From assembly GCA_027475525.1 (NCBI GenBank), contig JAMWFC010000049.1, positions 1,365,297-1,429,296 on the forward strand: a stretch of DNA of 64,000 nucleotides, read 5' to 3'. A program made the position numbers and the translations under genes. Below are positions 23,478-35,322 of this stretch, piece by piece. The stretch comes from Macrolepiota albuminosa. Lineage: Eukaryota; Basidiomycota; Agaricomycetes; Agaricales; Agaricaceae. Under the pieces are notes generated by a model. That model was not told the origin of the DNA and made no database searches. It saw only the letters and a list, made by a program, of their open reading frames with translations. Position 1 is the first letter of the stretch; every line of letters starts with the position of its first letter.

Positions 23478-26040
23478 ATGGTCAAGTGTAATGGAATCAC
23501 ACGTGTTACCAGCGTCAACGACGCTACAGCTGAGTCATTCTTGCATGAAGGCTATAGCCATGCATATGGCCTCAAATGTCGTCTTAGTTTGTTACATTCT
23601 GTGTGAATGAGAATCATCGTACTAATCTGCCTTATCCACAGTTAACAAATGCATGCAGGAAGAGTAAGGCGGACTTCGTCCTCACCGACTACTACCAGCT
23701 GCTGACGTACTGTCTTGTTGTCACAAAGGATTGGATATGGGAGGTATCAGTGGCAGCTTCTTGTTTTGACTGGGTTCGGGTGGATGGCAGACAGTGAGTA
23801 CAACAGCCTGATGCACGCGTCGGCCTTGAGGGTTTCACATCGCGAAACGTCTATTAGATATCTGGCTTCAGGGTGTCGCAACTGTATTAGGACAGGTACA
23901 GCAGGAGCTGCATCCCTCACGTGTGGAATATGCAACGTTTGCGCTCTATGTTGGGCTGATTCTTGGCGCGATGACGTGGGGTGTTATGGCAGATCTGATA
24001 GGAAGAAAGCTGTCTTTTAATGTCGGACATAGTCGTTGTTTTTTTTTTTTGTTTAAGCCTGAAATATCCTCAGATTACACTTTTCCTGGCTGGTGTGTTT
24101 GGGATTGCAGCAGGTGGCGCCCTGATTTCGTCGCCTTTGCATCCTTGGAAGCGTGCCTCGGTTTCGGACTCGGTGGCAAGTACGTCATTCATATTCTTTT
24201 ATCATTTAGTTTTTAATTTTAGTTTTATTAGTTTGCCTGTAGATGGTAGTATTATCGGTCCTTATCGCAGTCCGGCATTTGTTCATGGTGACTTGACAGG
24301 TGCTCTTTACCTCGAACATGTCCCTCAAAAATACCAGGTCAGTAGAGTCTGAATTTTCCAATTGACTCTACATCTGATTTTCCCAGTGGACACTGACTCT
24401 TCTTTCTGTATGGTGGGCTATTGGCCAATTCATCGCATCGTTGATTGCGTGGGTTTTCATTGGAAATTATTCCTGTGAAGCAACGGCTTCAGTATGTTTG
24501 AAGAGTGACAACATGGGTTGGAGATACAGCTAGTATGGTGCACATTTTGAGGGGAATGACGTTTACTGATCGCAATGCGGTACTTATACCTGCACAGTTA
24601 CACCTTGTGAGTGCTCACCCTTCCAAATTCAGACGTATCAGTAATACCTTCTTTTAAGTGGCTGCATTACTTTTCTCATGTTCATTATGCGCTTTGTCGT
24701 CTTCGATCTGCAAGAATCACCGAAGTATCTTGTGGCCAAGGGCCGAGATCAAGAAGCCATTGCCGTAAGGCCTCTTCTGAGCAACTGTCTTCATTTGTGC
24801 TCAAGGTCTCGAAAGGTTCTTGAACACATCGCAAAACGGAACGGCAAGACCATCAGCCTGACGTTGGAAAAGTTCTCGGTTATCGAGGATGTAGCTGGAT
24901 ATGTTCCCAAATCACCTCTAGAGGTGGCGAAGCGTGCGTTTTCGACCATTTCTCTGTAAGATCATCGACTTGCAAGACCGTTTCTTTTTTTTTGACCCGG
25001 CCTGTCCTGGTTGTAGATCGCATATCAGACCCTTGTTCTCCGGCCGCAGGCTTGCAATTAACAGCACACTGATCATCCTCTGCTGGGGTATGATATCCCT
25101 CCTTGAACACCAGCTTGATTCATTAATCAAAAACGATAGGACTCATTGGACTCGCGTATCCTCTCTTCAACGGTTTCCTACCCCTGTATCTCGAGCAGCA
25201 CGTTACTAGCTCTGCAGGTGCAGGAAGCATCAACACGACCTATCGCAACTACGCCATTATCTCGATCATGGGGATACCTGGATCTTTCCTTGCCTGCCTT
25301 ATCGTAGACTGGACCCGTGGCTCGAAAAGTAGGTGGTCACTTGGCGGGAGAAAGTTGACAATGGCAGTATCGACTGGACTTACCGGGGTCTTCCTTTTCC
25401 TTTTCACCGCGAGCAAAACTGACAACGCTGTCCTCAGATGATCATGTGCGTCGGTGTCACACAGTGAAGTCCATCATCGGCCTGAATCCCGATTTCATTA
25501 CTGACGTAAATCTAATCTCCCAGAAATGCTGTAAGTCTTTGATCTACCCGTTACGGCTTTGACTCACAGTTTGCGTAGATGTATGGGGTCCTCTACGCAT
25601 ACACACCAGAGGTTTGCACCCAACTCGCACAACGCCTGACGGACTACCAAAGATTGACTGACCTACGGCTTTTAGGTCTTCCCTGCACCTCACCGTGGGA
25701 CCGCGACGCCCTTGCAAGTAGCTTGAACAGAGTCACAGGTCTTCTCGCCCCCATCATCAAAATTGTCACCACGACCCCCTCCGGTGCCGCTGCCCCTGGA
25801 TCCTCACCCAGTAAGTACGTCTTTAACAATATCTCAGCCGTGTGTTTTGATATCTCAGTTGTCTCACCTTTCTGATAATCCTATCTTTAGGTCCATCTTC
25901 GTAGCTGCATCATTGTTTCTGGTTGCCGCCGTCATAATGGTGTTCCTTCCTATCGAGGTGTGTAGTGGCGGCATTTATAGTAGTCTTCTGTACTCAAGTT
26001 ATTCTATGCAATACAGACAGCGGGTCAGGCTGCAATGTAG
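23478..26040 (+). pseudogene. MFS transporter (SVOP/sugar-like), multi-exon, decayed
   Basis: A 12-TM major facilitator permease, predicted to move a small organic substrate across a membrane. Spliced text begins MVKCNGITRV at 23478 and runs through GYGRYQWQLLVLTGFGWMAD, GAMTWGVMADLIGRKLSFN (the loop 2-3 G-x-x-x-D-x-x-G-R-K signature), NLPVDGS, LEHVPQKYQ, NMGWRY, ESPKYLVAKGR, GLIGLAYPLFNGFLPLYLEQ, GVLYAYTPEVFPAPHRGT and ends ..AGQAAM-TAG at 26038-26040. Exons include 23478-23586, 23642-23663 (22 nt), 23729-23793, 23858-24021, 24074-24179, 24232-24248 (17 nt), 24300-24337, 24387-24529, a likely 9-nt exon 24598-24606, 24659-24764, 24816-24955, 25017-25087 and 25140-~25437. One base is missing near 24118 (GGA/PDFV junction) and one near 25700 (HRGT/DALA junction), and the donor at 24530 reads CTAGTA, so I call it a pseudogene; sequencing error is an alternative. 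Confidence 0.8.
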
Positions 26041-26562
26041 AGAGTAGATTGTAATGTATACATCCATACATTTATATGAATTTTGATGACTTGTGGATAC
26101 ATGTCTTCGAAAGATACGACCAATGGCTTACCATAAGACTGGGTCATTGGTCCTTGATGATACCAAGAACCGATGGATTCAAAACATGCGGCTCGTTCCT
26201 TCCCTCCATAAAAAAGGTGAACTTGCGCTCAATTATTCTCCTCATTCGGGGCGGGTTTTACACGTTACGGTTGATCAATGGATCCTGTCTAACCGCCTGT
26301 TGATCCCCGCAGACTGGATTTCTTTTGGTTAAGGCCGAAATAAGCGGATAAACCGAGAAAAATAGTCTCAATGCCGAAACCGTCAACCTCTCAACGCAAT
26401 TGTCTGTTATTTCCCGCGATCAGTTTGTCATGTCCATGACTCGGCCTTGACATCCATTGTTACTTCTCATACATGTATACAGACATTCGAGATAGCGCAC
26501 CCTCCGTCAATTACACCTTGAACCAATGAGGATTATACACAATTGAGAACATACGTACACTA
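26041..26562. other. No gene seen
   Basis: Short plus-strand frames without recognisable features lie between the MFS stop and the copia-like LTR. It could hold the 3' untranslated region of the transporter. Confidence 0.4.
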
Positions 26563-26947
26563 TGTTGGAACTAGAACAGTAGATAACTTTACCAGGTGTG
26601 ACCAACACCTAGTAAACACATGAGCCTAAATCCTCAGAGACATGTAAACGTGACTGAATTGCATATAAACATGTAAGTGTAAGTCTAGGGTAAACCTGAC
26701 TGAGGGTACTCATATACTCATAGTCTGGGAGGGGCAGTATATATGCAAAATAGGATAAAGCAAACTCTTTGGCCCTGTGGCTCTCTTTGTTGTGTGCACT
26801 GTATTCCGCACTTGTTACACTCCAACACACTAACACGATTACATATATAGGCATTTTACCTACTGTCTATCACAGGCAATCTTAGTCAATATACACATTG
26901 AACTGAGGATATTGTACTTATACTCCCTATCACAGTATATTCCAACA
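26563..26947 (+). mobile_element. Copia-like solo LTR
   Basis: A 385-bp block starting TGTTGGAACTAG and ending TATATTCCAACA, i.e. with inverted TGTTGGAA/TTCCAACA tips that are common in Ty1/copia LTRs. Flanks are CACTA (26558-26562) and GACTA (26948-26952), a 5-bp target duplication with one mismatch. No internal domain remains. It shares GTG(T/C)GACCAACACCTAG with the LTR fragment at 44501. Confidence 0.85.
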
Positions 26948-26980
26948 GACTACACCATGCACTGCTGTAATGTACTGACA

Positions 26981-27076
26981 GCCGTAGCTTGAATGCTACG
27001 GCTTTAATTGACAATAATAATTAATATTTATTATTCTAATCTACAATACTGTATGGCTGCCTTACATAAGGCAGCC
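26981..27076. other. Two perfect hairpins around an AT-rich core
   Basis: AGCCGTAGC-TTGAAT-GCTACGGCT (26981-27004) and GGCTGCCTT-ACAT-AAGGCAGCC (about 27054-27075), each a 9-bp perfect stem, are separated by ~50 bp of TAATAATTAATATTTATTATT-type sequence that is itself near-palindromic. No gene is adjacent. Possibly a small foldback element. Confidence 0.5.
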
Positions 27077-27229
27077 AATTTTACTGTTAAACGTCGTAGT
27101 ACTAGAATCAAGTATTGATATAGTTCTGTTGCATGATAGTAAGGCTATACTTAATTCTTGACAATGTTTCAACTGCAAAACATACCTAAAACACATAAAA
27201 GAGAGCTCCAAAGAGAGATAATCACTGTT

Positions 27230-27720
27230 TCAACAAAATCTTTTGCACCAACAAACCTTATGACTTGACTCATTAGATTTTTTTTGTGCATTAATTGCCT
27301 ATCAAATAACAAACCTTTTGTATACGGTGCATACAAATAACTCTATGACTCATTCAAAAACAATGCTTTTGCATGCATGCATACAAATAACAAACTTTAT
27401 GACTCATTCTAAGACCTTATTTTTACTTAGATCTTGTTTGGACTTAAGTTTGTTATTATACACCAAGTCTAAAAATAATCAATCTGTAAAGGATAATTTG
27501 ATAACATGCTCATGGAAAAACTTCTTGTGCCTATTCTGGCAAAACCCTTTTGTACACACAAACCTTTTTTTGCTTCAGCCATGGCATGCAAATAACAATT
27601 TTTCATGTGCATTGTTTTAACAAAATTTTTTGTATGACAAACCTTTTTGTGCACATTGCATACAAATAATAAATCTTATGACTTTGTCAAATAATGCAAA
27701 GAGAACAAGAGGTAGGCGAT
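27230..27720. repeat. Array of ACAAATAACAAACTTTATGACTCATT-like motifs
   Basis: Copies of (GCAT)ACAAATAACAAAC(C/T)TT followed by (T)ATGACTCATT occur near 27300, 27345, 27390, 27590 and 27655 at irregular 45-200 bp spacing. The reverse-oriented form occurs at 12780-13035. Confidence 0.5.
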
Positions 27721-27828
27721 TAGTGTGTAAAAGGTTTGGTGAAAAAAAATTGTTTTTGCGTATGTACAAGCAAAAGGTTTGTTTCTGCAGTTGTTTTATT
27801 TTGAAAAAAAAAATTAATGCCATGTACT

Positions 27829-29435
27829 GGAGTTTCTATAGGACTGGCAAGCTTAGCTTGTTTTCTGTTTTTAAATCAAAATCAATGCCATGTACTAAAG
27901 TTTTTATAGAACTGACAAGCTTGTTTTTTGTTTTTTAATTAAATAAATTACAAAAAAATTACTACTTCAATCTGGTATGCAAAAGGTTTGTTTGTTATTT
28001 TGTAACAAACTTTAACAACAAGAACTTCATTCAATTTTCTGGCATGTTTGGAATTAAAGAAATGATGCTATTTGCATGTAGATGTGCTAATTAAAACATT
28101 AAATATGCATTGTGTGCAAAAAAGTATGTTAAAAAAATCATTTTGAGTTTGTTATTTGCACATGAAAGATTTGTGTGCAAATAACAAACTTTAACAACAA
28201 AAACTTCATTCAATTTTCTGGCATGTTTAGAATTTTGATTAAAAAAAATGATGCCATTTGCATGTAGATGTGCTAATTAAAACATTAAACATGCATTGCG
28301 TGCAAAAGAGTTTGTTAAAAAAATCATTTTGAGTTTGTTATTTGCATTTTCATCCCTTGATTTCCTGCCCTGTCTCTTGTCCAATCTCTTCAAGCTTCAA
28401 GCTCAGGCTACAAGGCCCGCTACCCCACAGGTTTTTCAACTTTTTCTGACTGTCGCCATGCCTGTTCCTTTTTTGGCACTGGTTTTTTTTCTGGCATTGC
28501 TTTGCTTGTTGCAGCCCAGTTTTCAATCCCATTGCTCCGCCCTCAGAATCCAAGCTTGCTCAACCATCTTTCTCACTGTTTCCAATTTTTCAGACCCACA
28601 CATTTATTTTTTAGCCCGTTATTGTTGATTCCATGCATTTCTTGTCTCCAATTTTCCTGTCTATGTTTTGATTCCATCACCTCACCATCAGACCATCATG
28701 TTTGTCAACCATCAAGCCTTTCATAGCAATTTTTTCTTTTGCAAAATTTAAATATTCCATGCATAAAATAAATGCTTTTCTATTTTATAAAAAAATCCCA
28801 TTTGTCAAAAATAGGCAGTACTTTTAGAGATGGCAAAATACTGGACAATTACAAATATTGTCAATTATTGCTTTTGTGTGAAAAAAATTTATTATTTGTA
28901 ATAATATTTGCATAACATAATTTTCATTGCATCGTACACAAAGTAACAAATCTTTTGTGTGCAAATAATAAATTCAAAATGTTTTTTTTAACAAACTTTT
29001 TTGCACACAATACATGTTTAATGTTTTAATTAGCACATCTACATGCAAATGGCATCATTTCTTTTAATCAAAATTTCAAACATGCCAGAAAATTGAATAA
29101 AGTTCTTGTTGTTAAAGTTTGTTATTTGCATACAAACAAAAAAATTCTATTGATACAGTAAGCTCTAAGAGATAATTGGAGGTGTCATGTCTTGTACACT
29201 TCTATGATTTAGTATTTCACCATCTTCAAAAAGACTGCTTAGATTTGTTATTTTGCACGCATCACACAAAAAAGTTTGTTAAACAATAAGTGCAAAGGAG
29301 AACAAGAATAAAAAAGGTTTGTTATTTTGCACGCATGCATGCAAAAAAGTTTGTTTTAATAGAAGTTGAAAAACATCCTTGCTTTTGATTTAAAAATAAA
29401 AAACAAGCTTAAGCTTGCCAGTCCCATAGAAACAA
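27829..29435. mobile_element. AT-rich inverted-repeat (TIR/foldback) element interrupting a Gag gene
   Basis: The left arm begins near 27823 with GTACTGGAGTTTCTATAGGACTGGCAAGCTTAGCTTG-like text (key tip TACTxGxGTTTCTAT) and is repeated in weaker form at 27893. The right arm is its reverse complement at 29378-29435. Inside, a block with AACTTCATTCAATTTTCTGG..ATGTAGATGTGCTAATTAAAACATTAAA is present twice on the left (28020-28190 and 28190-28340) and once inverted on the right (28960-29125). The central ~28340-28960 is unique. The right end sits inside the Gag frame right after its zinc knuckle. No transposase was seen, so it is non-autonomous. Confidence 0.6.
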
Positions 29436-30690
29436 GTATAGCGCACCTACCCCTGGTCATGGTATGTCCTGCCTCGCCACAGAAATGACAAAGTCCCATC
29501 TGTATGTTGTTTCTAGGTGCCAAAAGACTAGTCGAGATCAAGGTTTCCAGTTTATTCATGACGTTAGCGACTGCATTGTTAACGGCATTCTCCAAATCCT
29601 CCTTCTTGACATACCCGTTACGGTCATTGGCGGTGCTAGGCGCTGGCGACTCTAGCTTGGGTGCCATTCCTCCATGGTCCGCACCAGGTCGCTGTAATGG
29701 TATACCCGTATCCATGCCTTTTAATACCCACTTTCCTGCCTCAAAGACCTTTTCTATGTCGTAGGGTTCCTCGGGGTAATGGTCATGCATAGTGATCTCC
29801 AAGCGTCGCGCAATCTTAGTCCATAACGAAGTCGGGAATCCTTGTTGAAACAAACGGCGCTCCTCGTTCCCATATAATTTCCCATTTTGGACCAGCCATC
29901 TCGCTATCCGTTGGAAATCACGATAATAAGTCGATAACGCTCCTAGAGTATAGATCCCAGCTGCGAAGGTGTCCTGTACTAGCTTCTGGATTTCCATTAC
30001 CATATAATGTGTAGCTTCTTCGGCGCCAGGATATAAATGAATGATAGCCTTTTTCCATTCATCATAGGTAAAAGGCCTGGGTGCTGCATCACTAGTAAGT
30101 CCTTGGAACTCCTTCAACCCTGTCCATGATTCGGCTGTGTCGTATGAGACGTATCTGGCGGCGTATTCCTTCATCTGTGTATCGTCGGTTACCCGGCAAT
30201 CGCGTAGCAGATACTCCAACTCTTTGAAGTACTGCGTTAGTTCGCGAGGTTTCGTTTCGTCCCATTTTGGCGACGAGAAGTGGTTTCGGGGTGGCATGCG
30301 CTGATTGTTTGGCTGATCCATACCGATAGGTGTGTTTGTCGAGGTAGGAAGAGTGGTGGTGCTCGTGTTACTTAGCGTCGATGTTGTAGGTACCGGCTCA
30401 GTTGGCTCCGAGTCGCTAGGTTCTGGCGATAATAACCTAGATAACTCTTCTAGAGGAGTCAGCGGCGTATGGTTTTCTCCTGCTAAGTACTCAAATGGTC
30501 AGGAAAAAGGGAAAAACCTTTCAGCTAAGCTGTCCAGGGCAGCCTCAAGCTCCTGATCCAAAGTCTGTCTTGGTAGCGCGCCTGGTAAGTGTGGTGAGTC
30601 GGTGGTACTTGGTTCAAGCGCGCTCTCCAACAGGAGGCGGCGCTGTCGCTGGGCTCGAGTTTCCGGCGGAATTCTGTCTCAGAAGAACCC
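29436..30690 (-). pseudogene. Ty3/Gypsy-type Gag, truncated by the inverted-repeat element
   Basis: Minus-strand frame with a capsid-like core (ELTQYFKELEYLLRDC, TYDEWKKAIIHLYPGAEE, EERRLFQQGFP) and a zinc knuckle CHFCGEAGHTMTRGRC (CX2CX4HX6C). The frame after the knuckle (to 29356) is sequence of the inverted-repeat element, not Gag. The ATG at 30321 is probably internal: upstream the same frame reads PFEYLAGENHTPLTPLEELS up to a TGA at 30499-30501 and, beyond it, a further open stretch to about 30690 (LEAALDSLAERFFPFS). No protease, RT or integrase follows. Gag packages retrotransposon RNA in virus-like particles. Confidence 0.75.
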
Positions 30691-32107
30691 CTTGCGGTGG
30701 GCTCCAAAATGATGACGCCAACTGTGGTTGGGTGTGCTGGACGTATACGCAGTACAACGCCGTCTCCAGCGCTTGGCGTGCATAGTTGTGAGGAGTCCTG
30801 ACAGTGTCCCGGTGTGCTCGAGTGGAGGTAGTAAAACAATGCACTAGATTATAGCGCTTCGGGGGCTACCTGGCAGACGGTAAGCGTCATAGTTTGGGCA
30901 AAGATTTTGGAGAAAAGACGAATAGCGCAGCGTATCGTGCCCGTAGGTGGCACCATAAACGATGAAGATGAGATAGACGAAGCTAGCACCCGACTTAGTG
31001 ACGAAGTCAAAGGAAGCTAGCGTGAGTTGAACGCTAAGTGTAACTGTCTGTTCGAGGGGTTACGATTCATTGTTATATACATGTAAAGTAGCTATTTTAT
31101 ATACTATGCGCTACCGTGTTTGTCCAGATACAAGTCCACCTGCGGCGCTACCTCCTAGCGCCTCTCCTCGTGGTTTCCTCTAACGGCGACCTGTCAACGG
31201 CAACCTTTTGCACATGGATGACGGCGACCAACAGCGTTCTGACCCACGGCGACCAGCAGCGACTCTATATTGGCTTAGAATTGCATGAGTCTGCTCACTT
31301 TTATTCTAACTCCAATTGGCCAGGCTGTTTCGGGGTATGGTCGGAAAATCCTCGACAGACACCATGAGCGCTAGTGTCAGCGCTACTCATTGTATTAGTT
31401 CCTGACAGGTCCAGATGTCGGATTTAAGTATATCCAGTGCCGCCATCATTGATCCTTTTAGACTTCTGATTGAAGTGCCTTGTCAAATGGCAGCGCCTGC
31501 TGCTGGCTCTTTCTGGAAGTGATCAGGGTTTAGTTAGAGTCCTCTCCTGCTGTCATGTTAGCGTTATACGTTATGGGCCTCCTTTGTCCTTGGGATAGGT
31601 GAATGAAGTATGCTGAAAGCTGGGTAGCTAGTGGTTAGGATAAATGTCTAGATCCTGTAGTCAGTTGCCAGAGCTAGAGCTGCTCTATATTCCCAACTGG
31701 TCGCTAGAGCCCTCAGTACGTCAAGTGTTGGTTGGCCTATAATGTCCCTTGATGCGCTCAGTCTGAGTAGAAGCCTATCAACGGTTACATATATGTGTGA
31801 GAATAGTGTCTTCCCTTTTTAACGTCATTTGTTCTGTAGCTTTACTATGTTAATATTTGATATCTACATATGCCAGGATGTAGCCACGGTTGGGTCTGTT
31901 TTAACACATTCTCTACACCCACTCGGTCCGTAATGTTCCAATTTTATTTGGCTGATGTTCTTTCCTTGCCAGATGTATTGGATGTCCAGTCGACCCATAG
32001 ATCAAGTGGTCTCTGAAAAATAGGCCTATTTTGATGACTAATTGTGAGTCTTTCTATGTCCTGCCTGGTACAGGCACAACAGGACACAATATTAGATCGC
32101 AGATAAT
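30691..32107. other. Probable leader/LTR region of the Gag element; no gene
   Basis: Non-AT-rich sequence upstream of the Gag frame. It would hold the 5' LTR and leader of that retroelement on the minus strand, but I could not find matching LTR ends or a convincing primer-binding site. Short open frames here lack coding support. Confidence 0.4.
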
Positions 32108-32849
32108 TGTCACGACCCCTCCCCTCCGGGCCCACCCCGGGACACCCCCGGAACACCCTCCGGGACCCTCCCTCCGACCCCACAGAACACGCCCCGCCAT
32201 CACGACCGCCGACACCGCCATCACACGCATCAAGGACCGCCATCAGCCACCCCCAGCCCCGATCAACGATCGGATCACGCGACTCGCTCCGGACATCGCG
32301 CATCACGCATCACGACCCCATCCGCGCCAATTGATCGCGCGCCCCACACGCGCGATCCCGGTATACAGCCCCTGCCGCTACTCAATGACCCCCGGAACTC
32401 ATCCCAGACATCCCGGAACCCCGAGACCCGGCCCCGTAGTACTTATAGTGTAGCTCCCTGTTGTATTCGGTAGTCTTGATATTACATACTTTGCTTACTT
32501 GGATATTGCGTGCCCTTTGCTTGACTGGTATGCCTTGATTGGTACGCTTCGACTGGCACGCCTAAGTATTCGCGTGCTCTAAGTTTTGGTACGCACTTCG
32601 CGACTCTTGATTTACTAACTTGGTCTCGTCTTAGAACCTCCGGTTCACGACTCGACCCCCTCTAACTCTCAGCCACCCCCAACCCAAAACTCCCGGACTC
32701 TAGTCCCCTCTCCCGGGATTACCCCTGTCCTCGTCTTGAACCCCGGAGTCCTAGCCCCGGAGTTCCAGACACCCGAGTATTCGTAGGTCAAGTCCGCATC
32801 GTAAGGGCGTTGCTTTCCCGAAAGGCCCCCGACTCAGCGGAACCTGACA
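32108..32849 (+). mobile_element. Solo LTR (family A, copy 2)
   Basis: A 742-bp block, TGTCACGACCCC...GGAACCTGACA, nearly identical to 7754-8501. It is flanked by a perfect 5-bp duplication ATAAT (32103-32107 and 32850-32854). Two copies in the same orientation with different target duplications show independent insertions of one LTR family. Confidence 0.93.
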
Positions 32850-32854
32850 ATAAT

Positions 32855-35197
32855 AGCCGCCACGCGAAAATCATATATCGGAGCAGACACATGCATTATA
32901 ACTTATTTTCTTGGCTGCCTTCTGTGGAGAGCAATCCCTGAATACCAGTGCTAATATATCCCCTGAAAGATTCGGCATATCACCACTAGCTAATGAACAC
33001 CTATTGTCACTTGAGAGGTCTGTTATCCAGCGCAATAGATATATAACAACAAATCATTGATTTACTAGATCATGGCACTTACTGATTTCGACAGTCTGCC
33101 ATGCGACAAGCCGTCATTATAACCGATTATTAATGCGCCACGGCTTAACATGGAGCAACAACGGGCTATGCTCAAAGTTAAATATTCTTATTCAGACTCT
33201 TCTGACAGTTATTCGGATTCCCCCACTACTTACTTCAGACTCTACTCCGAATCGTATGCGTTTTCTCATGGTCGTTCACCGTCGCTGTTTCTATATCCCT
33301 TATTGATGTGTTCGTGACAAATACAGGTCGCCACCACCGTATCATTGACATCATGATTCTAAGTATCTCCTTGCCTAAGCAGAGGTATTTATATGCTTCG
33401 TTTCCCAAAACCAAGGCGTGTACTACTCGAATTGATGTCTTCTCCAATCCAAGCTTCTCTACATCGTCCAACTATTTTTTCCTTTATGTCTTTATCTGCT
33501 CCCTTGTGTGCCCCTTGGTGGTGCTCCTCCCTCTAAGTATGATGGCAGAGACAACTCGGCACGCTACGACCCTTACCAGCGAGACATTCGCTGTTTAAGC
33601 GGCCGTTGTGCGTCGACGAGCCATAATCTATAGTGCTCCCAGGATGCTCGTATAATGATGTTACGGACTTCAGCATTTTCAAATGCTGTTACAGACTGGG
33701 GTTTTGTTGTTTGCACTAGCAAGACATATGGTCAAAGACACCCAACACGTTCTTTCATCCTCAATTTACTACCACATGGAGCACTACCGCGATATCCTAT
33801 TGTGGTGCCCTCACACATCCTCCCATCGCCCCTCTGGAATCAAGATGTGTGCCATGTCTTGTCAGGGGATTCTCCAGGTGACGGAGAGGTATTCAGATGT
33901 GCTGTATCACATTAGACCCGCTCATCTCGTTTTTCTGTATGTTTTGACCTCTTGGTTCGCTCGTTAATTGACCTTGAGTCAGGAGCTATACGCATCGTGA
34001 CAAACGGACCCATCTCACAACAAAAGCTTTCGATGGACAAGGAATTCTCATTGCCGCATTCCATACTCATGAAAATCAACAGCTTGATGAAGTTTGGACT
34101 TACTCGGATGCTTCGAAAGAGGTCGAGTGGAACGCAAAGCTCATCGTCGCCAAACATATAGTATGCCGCAAGCCTAACGAGCCTGATTTCACTTCATGTG
34201 GAAAGAATTTGGTACATGAAGTGTTCTTGACGATTGAACTTGCTTAATGTTATGCGCAGTGTGGCAACATAATGATACCTCATCAAGTAGATCTGGGCAT
34301 AAAGGCCAATATTTTCATGCTCGACTAGAGGTATGTTTGCTTTATGCATATCGAAACACTCATACTAAACGTTCTGTTTCTAGTTATTTTTATTGTAGTT
34401 AGTAGAATATCTATATATACATTCTATACCCGTAGCTGGACGTCAAGACTAAACACATGCTGCTGGGTTTATGTGGTGTTTGGTGTCCACCGTCATTGGA
34501 GCCTTAGGCGCAATTCTCATGAGGAATATTGAATGGTACGTCGTCTTTGCTCTATTGTCAGTAAAGCTCTTATAGATTAAACGTCTTTAGTGGAACGGTT
34601 TCATAATAATAGTAGAAGACCCTTTATTAATCATTTGTATCGGTGCAGCTAATAATTACATTAATACTTCACTACTGAGGCCATAATTTGTTTCTTATCA
34701 AAAAAAGGGCAAAGAAAACTGTTGCCTGTTTTGTAGCTAGGTTTTACAATAGAAACCGGCAAATTTCCTCTGTCTGAAGACTTTTTTCTATCAGAAATTG
34801 ATACATTGGAAATGGCATAACAGTTTTCCTTTTCACTTTTTTTTTTTTTTTTTTTTAAAAGGAAACACAATTGGGTGCCATTAGTGCTTACTACTAGTCA
34901 ACCGTTCATATTTTCGTATATGATGTCTTTATGCCAACCTGGATCGTCAACGTTCAGCTAACTGAGCTTTATTGCCAGTAGGTAAAAGGATTACCAAAAC
35001 ACCTTAATCGGTATCATAGTATCATGATTTGTTATTCCCCTACACTGTTTAATACTTCAATTTTCTGATTGTGATACCGTAGGCTTGTTAAATACAATTG
35101 ATTATTAGCATGTCCAAGTCATCCGATCACTTACAATGTCCGCAATGAAACATTGTCAGTGTCACACCGTCCTGATGTATAGCCCGTTAGTCCAATG
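32855..35197. other. No supportable gene
   Basis: Short frames only (for example plus-strand around 33308-33598 and 33655-33967) with no motif or splice-consistent extension that I can recognise. A 22-nt T run sits at about 34830-34856. The composition is intermediate, unlike the LTR to the left. Confidence 0.4.
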
Positions 35198-35262
35198 TAG
35201 TACACTATCTACATATATAGTACACTATCTACATCTGTAGTACACTATATACAACATTCAAC
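35198..35262. repeat. ~22-bp tandem repeat (GTAGTACACTATCTACAT)
   Basis: Three units of (T)GTAGTACACTATCTACAT near 35198, 35218 and 35240. The unit is itself partly palindromic (GTAG..CTAC). Confidence 0.75.
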
Positions 35263-35322
35263 CATATACCATATACAGTACGACATATACAATGTACAAT
35301 ATTTAGGGTTGCAAGCAAGAAA

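Noticed and set aside
27318..28726. Hydrophobic plus-strand frames in the AT-rich element
   Set aside because: They coincide with repeat arms and T-rich tracts; hydrophobicity follows from TTT/CTT codons, not from a gene.
27230..29350. CRISPR-like spaced repeats
   Set aside because: Spacing is irregular, copies are diverged and inverted, there are no cas genes, and the genome is fungal. It fits AT-rich transposon repeats.
30840..30900. Primer-binding site of the Gag retroelement
   Set aside because: CAGGTAGCCCCCGAAGCGCT on the minus strand is suggestive, but it does not begin with TGG after a TG..CA LTR end and no LTR could be delimited.
33308..34161. Plus-strand gene at 33.3-34.2 kb
   Set aside because: Separate short frames do not join by plausible introns and show no recognisable motif.
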